NCBI GenBank assembly: GCA_033439265.1
Contig: JAVTVX010000010.1
Span: 1,674,001 to 1,738,000 of the forward strand
DNA from: Dillenia suffruticosa
Taxonomy: Eukaryota; Streptophyta; Magnoliopsida; Dilleniales; Dilleniaceae
DNA: 64,000 nt
Direction of reading: 5' to 3'
Shown: in pieces, positions 34,935 through 45,403 of the stretch
How the letters are laid out: every line of letters starts with the position of its first letter
Numbering within the stretch: the first letter of the stretch is position 1
The notes under the pieces: generated by a model
Told to the model about the DNA's origin: nothing
The model's database searches: none
The model's input: only the letters and a program-made list of their open reading frames with translations
Made by a program: the position numbers and the translations under genes

Positions 34935-35110
34935 GATGGTTACAGGGTCTTAAACGTTTACGGAAGTGCAAGGGTTCGAACCATAGTGGGAGCAAAATGT
35001 AGACATTTTCAAGAATTAAGTGAGGGGAGGGCTTGTGGGTGCCGGCTCGGGCGAACATGCGGGCGGATACTGGCTCGGGCAGGCGGGCGGGTGGGGTTCA
35101 GGCGGGAGCG
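34935..35110 (+). other. tRNA-like module with GC-rich tail in CACTA-1
   Basis: An A-box-like TAGTTTGATGGTTACAGGG (34937-34955) is followed at tRNA-like spacing by a perfect B-box-like GGGTTCGAACC (34973-34983). Then comes a GC-rich tail with GGCTCGGGCGAACATGCG and GGCGGGCGGGTGG. The same order recurs at 37100-37330 and, inverted, at 36345-36545. No full cloverleaf could be folded by eye, so it is not called as a tRNA gene. Confidence 0.5.
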
Positions 35111-35199
35111 CAGTTTTTTTTTCATTGCTAATTTAGCGACGGATTTAGCGACGAATTTATATCCGTCGCTAAATTTGAAAAATAATTAAATAAAATAAA

Positions 35200-35570
35200 A
35201 TATTAATATATATTTATTAAATAATTAATTAATTTTGCGACGAATTCCGGAATTCGTCGCAAAATTTGAAAAATAATTAAATAAAATAAAATATTAATAT
35301 ATATTTATTAAAAAATTAATTAATTTTGCGACGAATTCCGAAAGTCGTCGCAAAATTAGCGACGAATTCCGGAATTCGTTACTAAATTTGAAAAATAATT
35401 AAATAAAATAAAATATTAATATATATTTATTAATTAATTAATTAATTTTGTGACGAATTTTGGAATTCGTCGTTAAATTTGCGACAAATTTAGCGACAAA
35501 AAATTATTCGTCGCTAAATTTAGCGACGAATTTCTAATTTTTCGTCGCTAAATTTTTGTAACGCGTTATT
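35200..35570. repeat. Palindrome array in the right arm of CACTA-1
   Basis: Three units (starts near 35235, 35327 and 35445) follow AT-rich linkers. 35231-35266 is a perfect 36-base palindrome with half-site AATTTTGCGACGAATTCC. Further GCGACGAA/TTCGTCGC pairs continue to about 35610. Confidence 0.88.
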
Positions 35571-35682
35571 AGCGACGAAAAATTTTTCGTCGCTAATTTC
35601 GTCTCTAACGTTTTAGCAACGAATTTTTATTAAATTTTTGTCGCTAAATTTGTGGCTAAAAGCTGGTTTTTTTGTAGTGCTT

Positions 35683-35831
35683 TCTAATGAGCCATCGGAT
35701 TTATATTTCACTATAAAGACCCATTTATACCAAACTGGTTTTTTTCCTCTTGACAACTTCACCAAATCCCAAATTTTATTCTTTTCTAGAGCCAACATCT
35801 CCACCTTCATGACATTTCTCTAATTCTCATC
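35683..35831 (-). pseudogene. copia-3 RT fragment right of CACTA-1
   Basis: The minus frame from 35810 reads MKVEMLALEKNKIWDLVKL and then PVWYKWVFIVKYKSDGSLE, the start of a copia reverse-transcriptase domain. It joins in order to the RT at 33617 across CACTA-1. Confidence 0.85.
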
Positions 35832-36344
35832 CACTACAAAAAAACACGGTTTTAGTCACGGATTTTCACGATAGAAAAAATTGGTCGCTATTTTGCGACG
35901 AATTTAACGACAAAAACTTTTTTCATTTTCGCGACGGAAAAAATTCGTCGCTATTTTGCGACGATTTAACAACAAAAACTTTTTTATCGCTAATTTACCA
36001 CAAAATTCGCTGAATCAGCCACGAATTCCAAATCTGTCGCTGAATTTTATCTTCTTTTAATTATAATTTTATTTTATTTTATTAATTTATATTAACAAAT
36101 CATATTATTATTTTATAATATTTTAATTTACATTTTATTTTATTATATTATATTTCATTTTTTTAGAAGAATAATATTATTTAATTCAAAAAAAAACCAT
36201 ATATTTTATTTTATTTAAATTATATATATATATTAATTAATTTATTATTTTTTCTTTTTTTTATTTAATATTTTTTATTATTGCATAGGTAATTTTATTT
36301 TATTTGTATTATTTTATTCAATAATATAAATTTTTTAATTAAAT

Positions 36345-36545
36345 ATTAATCGAGCTTGCGCGGGCGCCAGCCCATGCATGCACGGGAGCCTGCCTGCCTG
36401 GGATCCCGCGCCCTGCGCTCCCACGCATGTTTTAATACAAAAAATATAAATTTGTAGTTAAAGGAATTCGAATCTTGGACCTCGTATTTAACAAAAAACA
36501 TATCACCACTGCATCACCATTTAGCGTTAGTGTTGTGTGATAATA
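36345..36545 (-). other. tRNA-like module with GC-rich tail, inverted copy in CACTA-2
   Basis: On minus: TAAATGGTGATGCAGTGG (A-box-like), then CAAGATTCGAATTCC (B-box-like), then a GC-rich tail with GCAGGGCGCGGGATCCCAGG and GGCTGGCGCCCGCGC. Module order matches the other two copies. Confidence 0.45.
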
Positions 36546-37099
36546 TTTGTTTTTTCTTTCTTCTTCCTCTTTGTTTTCTATTCTTACTTTTTTTTTCCTT
36601 ATCTCTATTTTTGGGTTTTTTTTCTTTCTACCCTCATTTTTTATATATAATAATTTTATTATAACGAATAAAAATATTTTGTAATTAAATATATAGATTT
36701 TTTAAATTATTAATATATTATAATTTATTGATAATTATAATTTTATAATTTTGAGATATTGTAATCTATTTTTAAATTATGGATTAAAAAAATAAAATAA
36801 AAATGAAAAAATAATAAAATAATAAGATAAAAGAAAAAAGAAGAAATCAAAATATAATGTTAACATATTTTTTAATTAATTTATTATTTTATTTTAAATT
36901 AGTATTTTATTATTTTTTATTTTATTAAAAATTATCATATTTATTGTTTTTAATTAATATTATTTTAGGTTAGTGGTATAAATAAAAAAAGTTATTATAT
37001 TTATTATTTTAAATTATTATTATATATTATTTTATTATTATTAGAAAAATGTGAAATAAAAATAATAAATAATGAAAAAGAAATTTATATCATAATAAT

Positions 37100-37330
37100 A
37101 TTTTTGGCTCGGTGGTTTACAGGTTGCGTGTGTGCATGCAGGAGTTCGGAGTTCGAACCACGGTGGAGGCAGAAGGCGCGACATTTTCCAGCAATTAAGA
37201 GTGCCTCTGCGGGGGTGCTGGCTCGGGCGGGCGGGCAGCTACAGGCTGGTACTGGCTCAAGTGGGCAAGGGTGGCATGTGAGCTGGCTCGGGCGGGCGAA
37301 CAAGTAGTGGTGCTGGCTCGGGTGGGCAAG
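37100..37330 (+). other. tRNA-like module with GC-rich tail in CACTA-2
   Basis: TGGCTCGGTGG at 37106-37116 matches the Pol III A-box consensus well, and GAGTTCGAACC at 37148-37158 matches the B-box. Then follow CACGGTGGAGGC and a tail in which GGCTCGGGCGGGCG or close variants recur about three times (37219-37330). Confidence 0.5.
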
Positions 37331-37390
37331 GGTGACACGGGTGACACGTACGCTCCCTGAAATCAGTGGGCAGGCTGGTACTGGCCGAGT

Positions 37391-37933
37391 TGTTGGCAAG
37401 TATTGATAAAATCCGCTGATTTTTTTTATTTGTTCTTTATTATCTTAATTATTTGATTATTTTTGTAAAACCGTTTATACCTGTACTGGGACATTTGGAC
37501 TGTAAATCTTAAATTCGATGCTTTTCTCTAATTTTGTGAAGTTCTGTACAACTCATACCGTTAGGACTCTATCGATATTGGCTTGTCTTTTGGTAAAGTC
37601 CGACGGCTATGTTTTGGGACTTCTTGTTTGTCACACGCTAAATTGAGATGAGAATTCTGAATGGCTAGGATGGCCACATCGCATGCGTGCGTGTACAGGA
37701 TCCCACTCCCCGATGTGTGCCAATGTGTGTGTTTGAATGTTCAGGGATGAGCCGGATGGGCTCCTTGCGTGTGTATTGTTATATGATTTCACATTTTGAA
37801 GAGTTTTATGTTTTCGATGATTTATTGTAAATTTGATAGCCTTGCGGAGTCTCGGTATACGGGGAGGTTCTGCCCGTGTATCGAGACGACACGACGGTTG
37901 TCGCGTAGTCGATCTGGGGATCGGGGCGTGACA
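37391..37933 (-). repeat. Ty3/gypsy-like LTR, apparently solitary
   Basis: On minus the segment begins TGTCACGCCCCGATCCCCAG followed by GACTACGCGAC, a start common to plant gypsy LTRs. Its left limit is placed at TGTTGGC (37391). No internal gypsy sequence or matching TSD was found (flanks cgagt and gatac). It abuts CACTA-2 on one side and a copia gag on the other, so a deletion probably accompanied its history. Confidence 0.5.
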
Positions 37934-38602
37934 GATACACTTCAGTTTCATATACCATTAGCTTTCCTCTTAGCTCATTCAAGGATAGTCTCGAGAGATC
38001 TTGTGCCTCCTCAATGGTAGTCTTTTTAGTATCCTAAACTCTAGGAAGAATTCTCAGAATTTTTTTGACAAGATCAGTGTTTGAGAAGGGTTTTCCAAGA
38101 GACTCTAATTCATTTGTGATAGAAATGAATCTGTTGAACATATTTTTTATTTGTTCTTCAAACTGAAACTTAAACAGCTCATACTCCTATATAAGAAGGT
38201 TAATTCTTGTGTTTTTTACAGTTCTAGTGCCTTCATGAGTGACACAAAGTTTGTCTCATATTTCTTGGTTATAAAACAAGAAAAAACTAAGTTAAATTCT
38301 GTATGAGAGATTGCATATAACAACAGGTGCTTTACTCAAGAATTTATAGACATTTTCTTCTTATCTTCCTCAGTCACTATAGGGGTTTTTACATCTAAGT
38401 TTTCTTGTGAAATTACTTCCCAAACTTCATAATCCATGGCTTAAATAAAGGTCTCTAATGTACATTTTCAATGAGGAAAATTAACTCCATCAAAATAAGA
38501 AGCCCTATTTGTGTATTGGCCGAGAGTGTATGGTGAAGTAATTGGATTTTTGACTCAAAAGACGGTTCTTTAATGAAGTCGAGCATTCACTCTAATACCA
38601 CT
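37934..38602 (-). pseudogene. copia-4 gag remnant and primer binding site
   Basis: On minus, translations with stops show a UBN2-type gag: MFNRFISITNELESLGK, then ILRILPRVW, EAQDLSRLSLNELRGKL. Just right of it the minus strand reads AGTGGTATTAGAGTG (38588-38602), a tRNA-Met primer binding site next to LTR sequence ending GGAACCAACA. Integrase is absent, and the LTR start differs from that of copia-3, so it is probably a separate element. Confidence 0.75.
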
Positions 38603-39646
38603 TGTTGGTTCCAATGAAACCAAGAAAGGGGGTTGAATTGGTTTGTTTCAATTATAAATTTTGCTCCACTTAAAATCTAATGCCAAACTAAATAGAACAT
38701 GTAAATGTAAGTATATGCAAATATTGAAAAAGAAAAAGAAATGATAGAAAGATCAAGTCTGATTTATAGTGGTTCAGTCTTATACCTACGTCCACTCTTC
38801 CAGCTCAGCAAGTTAGGGTCCAGTGATAACTAGTTTTCACTATGTGATGAAAGTTACAACATCATTACAATACCAAGATGTAGCAATTTGTACCTTCTCC
38901 CTTAAAGATGACTTAGTCCTACACTCACTTAACTCAAACTCTCTTACACCTAATCTATCAACCCAAGAGAATGTTCCCAACACTCCCCTTAGACTTGTGA
39001 AACTATACAAATACAAAATCAGAAAGTATAGAATAGAATCAACTCAGTCAGCAACAAAAAAATGTAACAGAAAGTATGATCGAGTAGAGATTTTTGGGGT
39101 CTATTTTCTCTCAACCCAAAACCCAAAAATAATCTGTAAAATCTTCTGAATAAGGACTAAATATTGCTCTTCAAGTTCAACTCAAGTTCTGCAACAATTC
39201 TGCTTGTTTCAAAATGATATATGCCTTTCAATATACCTTCAGAACCAACCTTGACTATTTTCAGATCCTTATTATCAGCCTTCAGTTTAGGAGCTTCAAA
39301 AAATTTTTTACTATTGTAACTTTTTGAATTTAAACTCTAACAATACTCTTATTATGAGGAGAAATCGAAATTCAAAAAGTTTAGGAGTTGGAGAAGATAT
39401 ATGAAACTAAAAATCTCCTAAAAATCAGCCTGAATTTCAGAAATGTTGAAGTCAAATTCTGAAACTTTAATTTACCTTCCGTAAATAATTGAATTTTACT
39501 AGATATTGAATCATCAATCTTGATAGTTTTACCGGTCAAGGACAACACCCAATCTACACTCAATATACTGAGTTAAGTCTTGAAAATAGAACAAATTGTA
39601 ATAGTTAAAAACTTGTCGAAACTCTAGCGTTTCTACCCATCACACT
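38603..39646 (-). repeat. copia-4 5' LTR, SIRE/Maximus-like
   Basis: Plus-strand sequence begins TGTTGGTTCCAATGAAACC followed by GGGGGTTGAATTGGTTT, a layout seen in long LTRs of SIRE/Maximus copia elements. The right limit is uncertain; CCATCACA near 39646 is a plausible end. Confidence 0.5.
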
Positions 39647-40880
39647 GTTTCTACCCATCTTGCTTCTACCCAACTTTTGTGATAATTTTTTATTATTGCA
39701 TATTCTAAATATCTGTACACTTGATAAATTATTAAAAACACATATAAAATTTTATTATTATCAAAATATATTAAGATTTGACAATAATTTCCTTAAAAAG
39801 AACGAAAGCTTAACTTGTTGAAGCTCTTGCATTTATAAGTGCCAAAATTAATTTAATATCTTATTTCATCAATTTCAACGTAGGATATTTGAAAGTTCTT
39901 ATCTATTCAGCATGCACAAAAATAGTAATTGCCCAGTTATTACTTCCAACTTTTAATTGAAGACGATATTTGCATATCTAAAAAAACGTCACAATATTTT
40001 TGTGCCGGGGAGGGGCCAGGGCCAGGGCCTGGGGATGGGGGAAGCATCCACTAGAAAATCACAATGCCAAACAGAAGAAAATCTACATGGTCAAATCCCA
40101 AAAAAGAAAAACCTGGAAAAGAATGTTACCTCAATTGGCTCTGAAGAGACATAACGAAGATCATATATAAGTATTTCATTACTCTTCCACGATGCGTAAG
40201 CAGCCGAAAGAAGCAAACATTAGTGTCTAAATCCAAGAGTTTATACCACTCCTGATGTGTACAGTATATTCATGAGTCTTCAAACAAAAGCATGTAAAAG
40301 GTTGTCAGTTACACCTTGCATCAAAAATGAAAATCAAGCACAAGCACAATGGGCTTGTAGAAGAATTTATGAAACCAAGTAAATGTATTAGTGTCTCATT
40401 GTGTGCCTCAATAGTTATTGGGTTTCCATGCTCTGATTTCTATAGATGCAGTGAAGTCATGCAGTATTAAAATAATTGCTTCTAGCAAGATGGCAGTTAC
40501 TCAGATGGCTTTTCAAGGTTTCTCTAGGAACTACAATTATTAGTAGGTGGCTGGTCTAAACCACTGTTCCTCCCAAATGGTTGAAAGGGACCCAAGAAAC
40601 CAACGGAACCATTTAGTTCAGGCACTGTTCGTATCTGGTTCAATGCTAAATTTTCTGTACTAGCTCTGATTTCTACAGATGCAGTGAAGTGATGTGAAAA
40701 TAATTGCTTCTAGCAGGGTGACAGTTATTCCGATGACCTGAAGAGGTTGCTAGAAGAGCTCCAAATGTTGATAAGGGGTCATTGTAAATATTCTGGATGC
40801 TTGTGAAAGAATAGGATGCAGCCGAACAAACGCTTTTGCATCAGTAATTTGCTACTTTTCACATGAGGAAAGGAATTTGC
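39647..40880. other. Non-coding with a G-rich tract
   Basis: No gene is supported. 40007-40041 is a G-run cluster on plus. Two similar stretches, CTGATTTCTACAGATGCAGTG near 40431 and 40666, suggest a short local duplication (about 40430-40500 and 40665-40735). Confidence 0.45.
40007..40041 (+). other. Potential G-quadruplex
   Basis: Six runs of three to five G (GGGG, GGGG, GGG, GGG, GGGG, GGGGG) are separated by loops of one to three bases, matching the usual quadruplex pattern. Confidence 0.65.
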
Positions 40881-40889
40881 GGAATGGCA

Positions 40890-41299
40890 GCAGCCCAACT
40901 TGATGCGGCAACAATGGATGCTATTCAGTGGTGGTCAACATATGGTTCGGAAACTCCAGAATTGGCCTAGGTGGCAAGAAGGTCTAATTGCTACCCATTA
41001 GTAGTTCTTCAGCTGAAAGAAATTGGAGTATGTATTCCTACATCCACATTGTGAAGAGAAATAGATTGAATTGTACATCTGCTGAGAAATTGGTGTTTAT
41101 TCATTCAAATATCCACTTGCAATCTAGCTTTTGTGAAAGCTATAATGATGGACCATTTAAAAAGAGGGATGTTGATCTAGATTACACAAACTTGGAAAAT
41201 ACTTTCATGAGACTAAAGGAAATGAGATGGTCCACCTTGGATGGAGATGCTGCTTTTGATTTGCCAAGATCAGATGGCTCTCATGCTTCAACTTCATGA
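40890..41299 (+). pseudogene. hAT transposase C-terminal remnant
   Basis: On plus, 40890-40970 reads AAAQLDAATMDAIQWW then STYGSETPELA before a stop. After a frameshift 40988-41299 continues PISSSSAERNWSMYSYIH, VKRNRLNCTSAEKLVFIHSN and a C-terminal tail. WWxxYGxxxPxLxxxA and SSSAERNWS are the conserved hAT dimerisation region of a lineage different from the element at 312-3545. No terminal repeats were identified. Confidence 0.8.
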
Positions 41300-43019
41300 A
41301 TGACAGAAGGGAAAGAGAAATTGTATTGGTGGATATCTACTTGCTTTTTTTGTTGTTAACTTAATGCAGAAAATTCAATCATCTTAATCTATCTTTTGAT
41401 GCATGAAGTTGGTTTGAAGTGGTACAATCTATAATTTTAATACACAATAAAAAGATGGGTTTGAGTTTTTTCTAAATGTTGAAACGTATTAGATTAATGT
41501 TAATTAAACATACCAGAATGTGAATTAGCACACTATGCCTGCCCCTTGCTTGTCACTATTGCACATATGAGCAGACGACCTTCCAAAACCACATACCACT
41601 TTATGAACAATCCTCGAATCTTCGGTATCCTTAAGCATTTCATTTTTTTTTAAATCAAAAAGTAAGTGAGTCAGCGCTACTACATCTTCACATCAGCGCT
41701 ACTACAGTGAAGCACCATTCTTCATTAAATGCAAGAACTATCTACAACTAAAATGATGCACAGTGAGTTCTATTGTGTGCACGAATGAATTTGTGGACAA
41801 GGAGTACCAACATTCTTTCTTTCCATGCCTTTTGTAGGTCACACATGGGAATTATACATTACCCATGTTTGCTTGCACATAGGAAAGCCCTTGCACTTAG
41901 TAAATGGTAACAATCCAAAAATTACCTTATAGGAGCTATTTGCAATTCGGCTGCGTTAACATGATTCACTTCTTGTTTATCTTCAATTTTTATGGTATAG
42001 ATAAGCTCAATGATACATTAGAATGGTGGCTTAATTTTTATCCCATTTCTATCTGAGGTAGGCGATAGGGGAGTTGAGAACTATTTTCCCATGCACCTTC
42101 ACATTTTATATTTTCTTAGAGGCTGCCATTGCCAATTTTAGTCTTTTAAACATGATGTTTCTCTAAAATGCTTGCAAACTATTTCCAAAGTCATCATCCA
42201 ATCCAATGATAGTGGTAAAGTCTGAAGCTGAAAAATGTGGGTACAAGGTTTGAATATGGCTACTAAAATGCAGAATAAATAGTAGAGGAACCATGGCAAG
42301 ACCTCCCTAAGGGTACAAAACTTTTTATGGACACATAGACTGAAGCTGCCCTTTGAGGAATTAAATATCATGTCATGCGATACAATGAACACCGAAATCC
42401 CAAATACCAACTCTTGTCCTATATTGAAGTTAACTATTCTAGAAAGCATGCATGAAGAATGAATCTATGAGATTTAGCCATTAGCATGGAATCAGAAATA
42501 AGTGTGCTAGATTTCCTATAGAAACAAATTCCATATAACTATTTTGCAACTCTTGCTATAAAAGATCTACAAGTAGTAAACCACTCCAGGTGAGAATTTA
42601 TTGAGGATCTCTTAAGCAAATACTTTACAGAAGAGCAGGAATTCGCCTTGTTGTCAAACTCCACCAAAGAGACACCTTCCCTGCGGGGGGAAAAGGCCAT
42701 TACGAGTAACTCTAGCACCAAAAAGTACAAAAGAATTAACAAAATGGAGCAGATCATTATCCTAATTGCCATGTGTAATTAACTCTTTTTTCTTTATGCA
42801 CTTAGGTCCTGGCATAGCATGAGGTTTGCAATTTTAAGGTTTCCCGTTTATATTACCTTTTTTTTCTGAGAGTTGCTTCAGTTTATTTAGCCAAATAAAT
42901 GAACAAATCGGCATCTAAACTATAATCTTTATAAACTCCTAAAGCATGAGCATAAATAGAATCAAATAAACAATCTTATTCCAAAGGAGAGAAGAACAAT
43001 ACTCTAATGTCCAAAATTT
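41300..43019. other. Non-coding stretch, no confident gene
   Basis: Short open frames on minus at 42138-42449 and 42539-42772 match no family I know. The second could be an exon (acceptor CCGCAG at 42681-42686, open to TAG at 42539), but there is no supporting neighbour. Confidence 0.4.
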
Positions 43020-43395
43020 CTAACATCCGCTCTTGCCAAATACACAGAAAAAAAGTCCCAAGAAACGGCCGTAAGATAAAGAAGTGTCTTTCTCCCCTCT
43101 AAAATCCCTAAACTTTATTAGAAGCAAACCACGGGTACTTCCAAGGTAAATCCACTGATCGCCACATAATACAAGTGGTGGTTCCGTATCTCCATCGTGA
43201 TAGGAAGATGAAAAACAGGTGGTTTCTAGTTTCAAATCCTTGCAACACATGACACAAATTCCAAAGATAGCTTTAAAAGGTCTTCTTCTCGATAAGAAAT
43301 CATTTGTGTTAATATTGTTAAGCACCATAGACCAAGTTTTAACTTTGGTAGGAAACTTTGCCTTCCAAATAAGCTTGGTTAAGCGGAAAGGAGGG
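43020..43395 (-). pseudogene. LINE zf-RVT fragment
   Basis: The minus strand near 43390-43240 reads LIWKAKFPTKVKTWSMVLN followed by INTNDFLSRRRPF and CVMC. This is the zinc-binding reverse-transcriptase region of plant L1-type LINEs. The rest is frameshifted. It is a separate, older copy from the LINE on plus. Confidence 0.65.
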
Positions 43396-43685
43396 ATTTA
43401 GGGGACAGAAATGAGATGAAAGAATATGTTGCTCATATTGAAGAATCAAAATGAGTCATTATGAGATGGTTTGTATTGAAATTCAGAGTTAGCATCATCA
43501 GTCCATCATTTTGCTTCTCCACCAATAGACCTTACCGATATGAAACTGCAAAAGTTGTCTCCCATGAACAGAAATCATTTGATTATGATAATTTTTTATT
43601 TCATCTTTTGATTTTATATCTATCTCCTTGTTCAATATCACATTCAGTACTTAGATCACGTAACAAGAGAGATTGCACCGACCAC

Positions 43686-45403
43686 AATCCAGGAAAGTCC
43701 TTTGGGGAGATCTCCCTGGTAGAAGAAAAATCCACTTAATTAACTGGGAGCGAGCCTACAATTCAAAAATTGATGGAGGCCTGGGTTTGAGAACCAGCAG
43801 AAGAAACAACATTGCCTTGCACTCTAAGCTAGCATGGAGAATTTCTAAAGAAGATAAGGCTCTCTGGAGTCAGGTCCTTCGCAGTAAATATTTGCAGAAA
43901 GAAAACTTCCTTCATCATAACCTCAAACCCTCCTGCTCCAATGTTTGGAGAGGTATTGACAGAAGCAAAACATGTCTTCAGAAAGGCATCAAACGGAGAA
44001 TAGGCAACGACTCAGATATAAATTTCTGGTATGATCTCTAGGTGGGAAAAGAAAAGTTAGCCCATTATGCTCTCATCCCGCAAGACCAAATCCCCAATGA
44101 CACCAAGCTTAAATGCTATCTGCAGTATGGAAACAACTGGAACCTTGAAGAACTCAGGAAAGTCCTTCCTCATCAGAAAATTGAAGAGATCAGAGCAACA
44201 ATCCTCCCCACCTCTAACCTCCACAAAGACACTTTCTATTGGAGAGAGACCGCTGATGGCACTTTCTCAGTTAACTCAACTTATTACCTCCTCCAAAATG
44301 TCAACTCACATCAAAGAAGTCAGGATCCCCCTTGGAAATGGATATGGAGAATCCCTTGCCCAGAAAGAATTAAATTCTTCATCTGGCTTGTTGGCAAAGA
44401 GAAAATTCTAACCAATCTGGAGAGAACCAGAAGAAAATTATCTTCTGATCCTCTGTGCCCCATTTGCAAAAGTTCAGATGAGTCAACCCTCCATCTTCTG
44501 AGAGATTGTTGCTGGAGTAGGAAAGTCTGGACCATGATTGCTCCCATCAACCAGAGAACTCCCAAATTTAACTCTTCCTCCAACTTAGATTGGTTGTTCC
44601 TCAATTGTAATAAGCTGCACAATCAACCTCTCTGGACAATGACCTTTTCAGCAACCATCTGGTACATCTGGAAAGCTCGCTGTAATTTCATCTTTGATCG
44701 AACGCCTATCAATGCTCATCACACTATTTTGACAGTTAGAAGACTTGTTGGTAACATGGTGGTTGCTTTGAAGGACAACCCCACCTCCATCCCTAAGCAA
44801 ATCAAGATGGTTTCATGGACCCCTCCTCCCACAAATATGTTTAAGTTTAAAACTGACGGCTCAGTCAACACCAACTCTCAGAAAGCCAGTTCAGGAGGCA
44901 TCATAAGGAATTCCGAAGGTAAATGGGTCATTGGTTTCACAGTCAATGTTGGCATCTCGGACAGTTTAATTGCGGAATTTTGGGGTCTCAGAGAAGGTCT
45001 TAAGCTTGCAGATAGCCGTAATATCAGGAGTCTGATCATCGAATCTGACTCTCTAACTCTAGTCACGCTCCTCAACAAAGGTGTCCATGGGCATCATACT
45101 CTCTTCCCAGCTGTTAAGGAATCCACTGATCTCATCAGCAAGATTGGAGCTCCCACCTTGATTCACACATACAGAGAAGGAAACAAATGTGCTGACCATC
45201 TTGCCAATCTCGGGCACTCTCATTCTGCAGGTCTGCATGTCCTGCATGCCCCCCCAGACAGCATCTCTCAGCTGCTGCATGAAGACGAAAGAGGCTTGGT
45301 TTCTTTGAGGAGACAAGAGTTCGTTTTGTTTCATTTTGGGCTCTTCCCTCTGTTTTTGGGCCTTTTGGCCCTCTTCCAAACCAAAAAAAAAAAAATCCAG
45401 GAA
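43686..45403 (+). mobile_element. 5'-truncated L1-type LINE with TSD and poly(A)
   Basis: The element is about 43696-45393. A 10-base direct repeat aatccaggaa lies at 43686-43695 and 45394-45403, the second copy directly after a 13-base A tail (45383-45395, sharing two As with the repeat). 5' truncation, A tail and TSD are the marks of target-primed LINE integration. It carries only the C-terminal part of ORF2. Confidence 0.92.
43696..45380 (+). pseudogene. LINE ORF2 C-terminal part: zf-RVT and RNase H
   Basis: One frame runs from the truncation through the element. 43730-44038 is the post-RT region (LINWERAYNSKIDGGLGLR, SKLAWRI, LRSKY, INFWYDL). A single TAG at 44039 replaces the usual Trp of the FWxDxW motif. 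zf-RVT follows (WKWIWRIPCPERIKFFIWL, CPICKSSDESTLHLL, RDCCWSRKVW). An RNase H domain follows at about 44845-45220: FKTDGS, AEFWGLREGL, IESDS and ADHLANLG keep all four acidic/His catalytic-type positions. The frame continues without a stop into the A tail and flank, so the native stop is lost or unrecognised. The missing 5' portion (endonuclease, RT core) makes it non-functional. Confidence 0.92.

Larger units (their letters stand above)
33615..35682. mobile_element. CACTA-1: non-autonomous CACTA element with internal satellite arrays
   Basis: The element is 33618-35679 (2062 bases). The TSD ctt is at 33615-33617 and 35680-35682. The left end reads CATTACAAAAAAACAC and the right end on minus CACTACAAAAAAACC, so one base of the CACTA start has mutated on the left. 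It sits in the RT of copia-3: minus-strand RT continues across it from 35683 (YKSDGSLE) to 33617 (RLVVKGYAQ). No transposase is present. Both arms are packed with GCGACGAATTC/GAATTCGTCGC palindromes. The middle (34690-35130) holds AT-rich DNA, a tRNA-like segment and a GC-rich tail. Confidence 0.92.
35832..37390. mobile_element. CACTA-2: truncated CACTA element
   Basis: It begins CACTACAAAAAAACACGG at 35832 next to copia-3 RT, with subterminal GCGACGAATTT and GACGGAAAAAATTCGTCGC repeats to about 36000. AT-rich DNA with two tRNA-like modules in opposite orientation follows (36345-36545 minus; 37100-37330 plus). The expected right terminus ending TAGTG plus a copy of atc (35829-35831) was not found. 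Sequence similarity to the element fades at an LTR-like segment starting about 37391, so the right end is lost or displaced. Confidence 0.75.

Noticed and set aside
34935..34995. Genuine tRNA gene
   Set aside because: B-box is good, but no acceptor stem or anticodon arm could be paired by eye; called only tRNA-like.
37085..37399. Minus-strand 104-codon Pro/Ser-rich frame
   Set aside because: Arises from the GC-rich tail of CACTA-2; no known domain.
31500..39646. A single full-length copia element spanning the region
   Set aside because: The LTR next to the left purine tract (TGAGAAAACATG) differs from the LTR next to the right primer binding site (TGTTGGTTCC), and integrase is missing, so at least two elements are involved.
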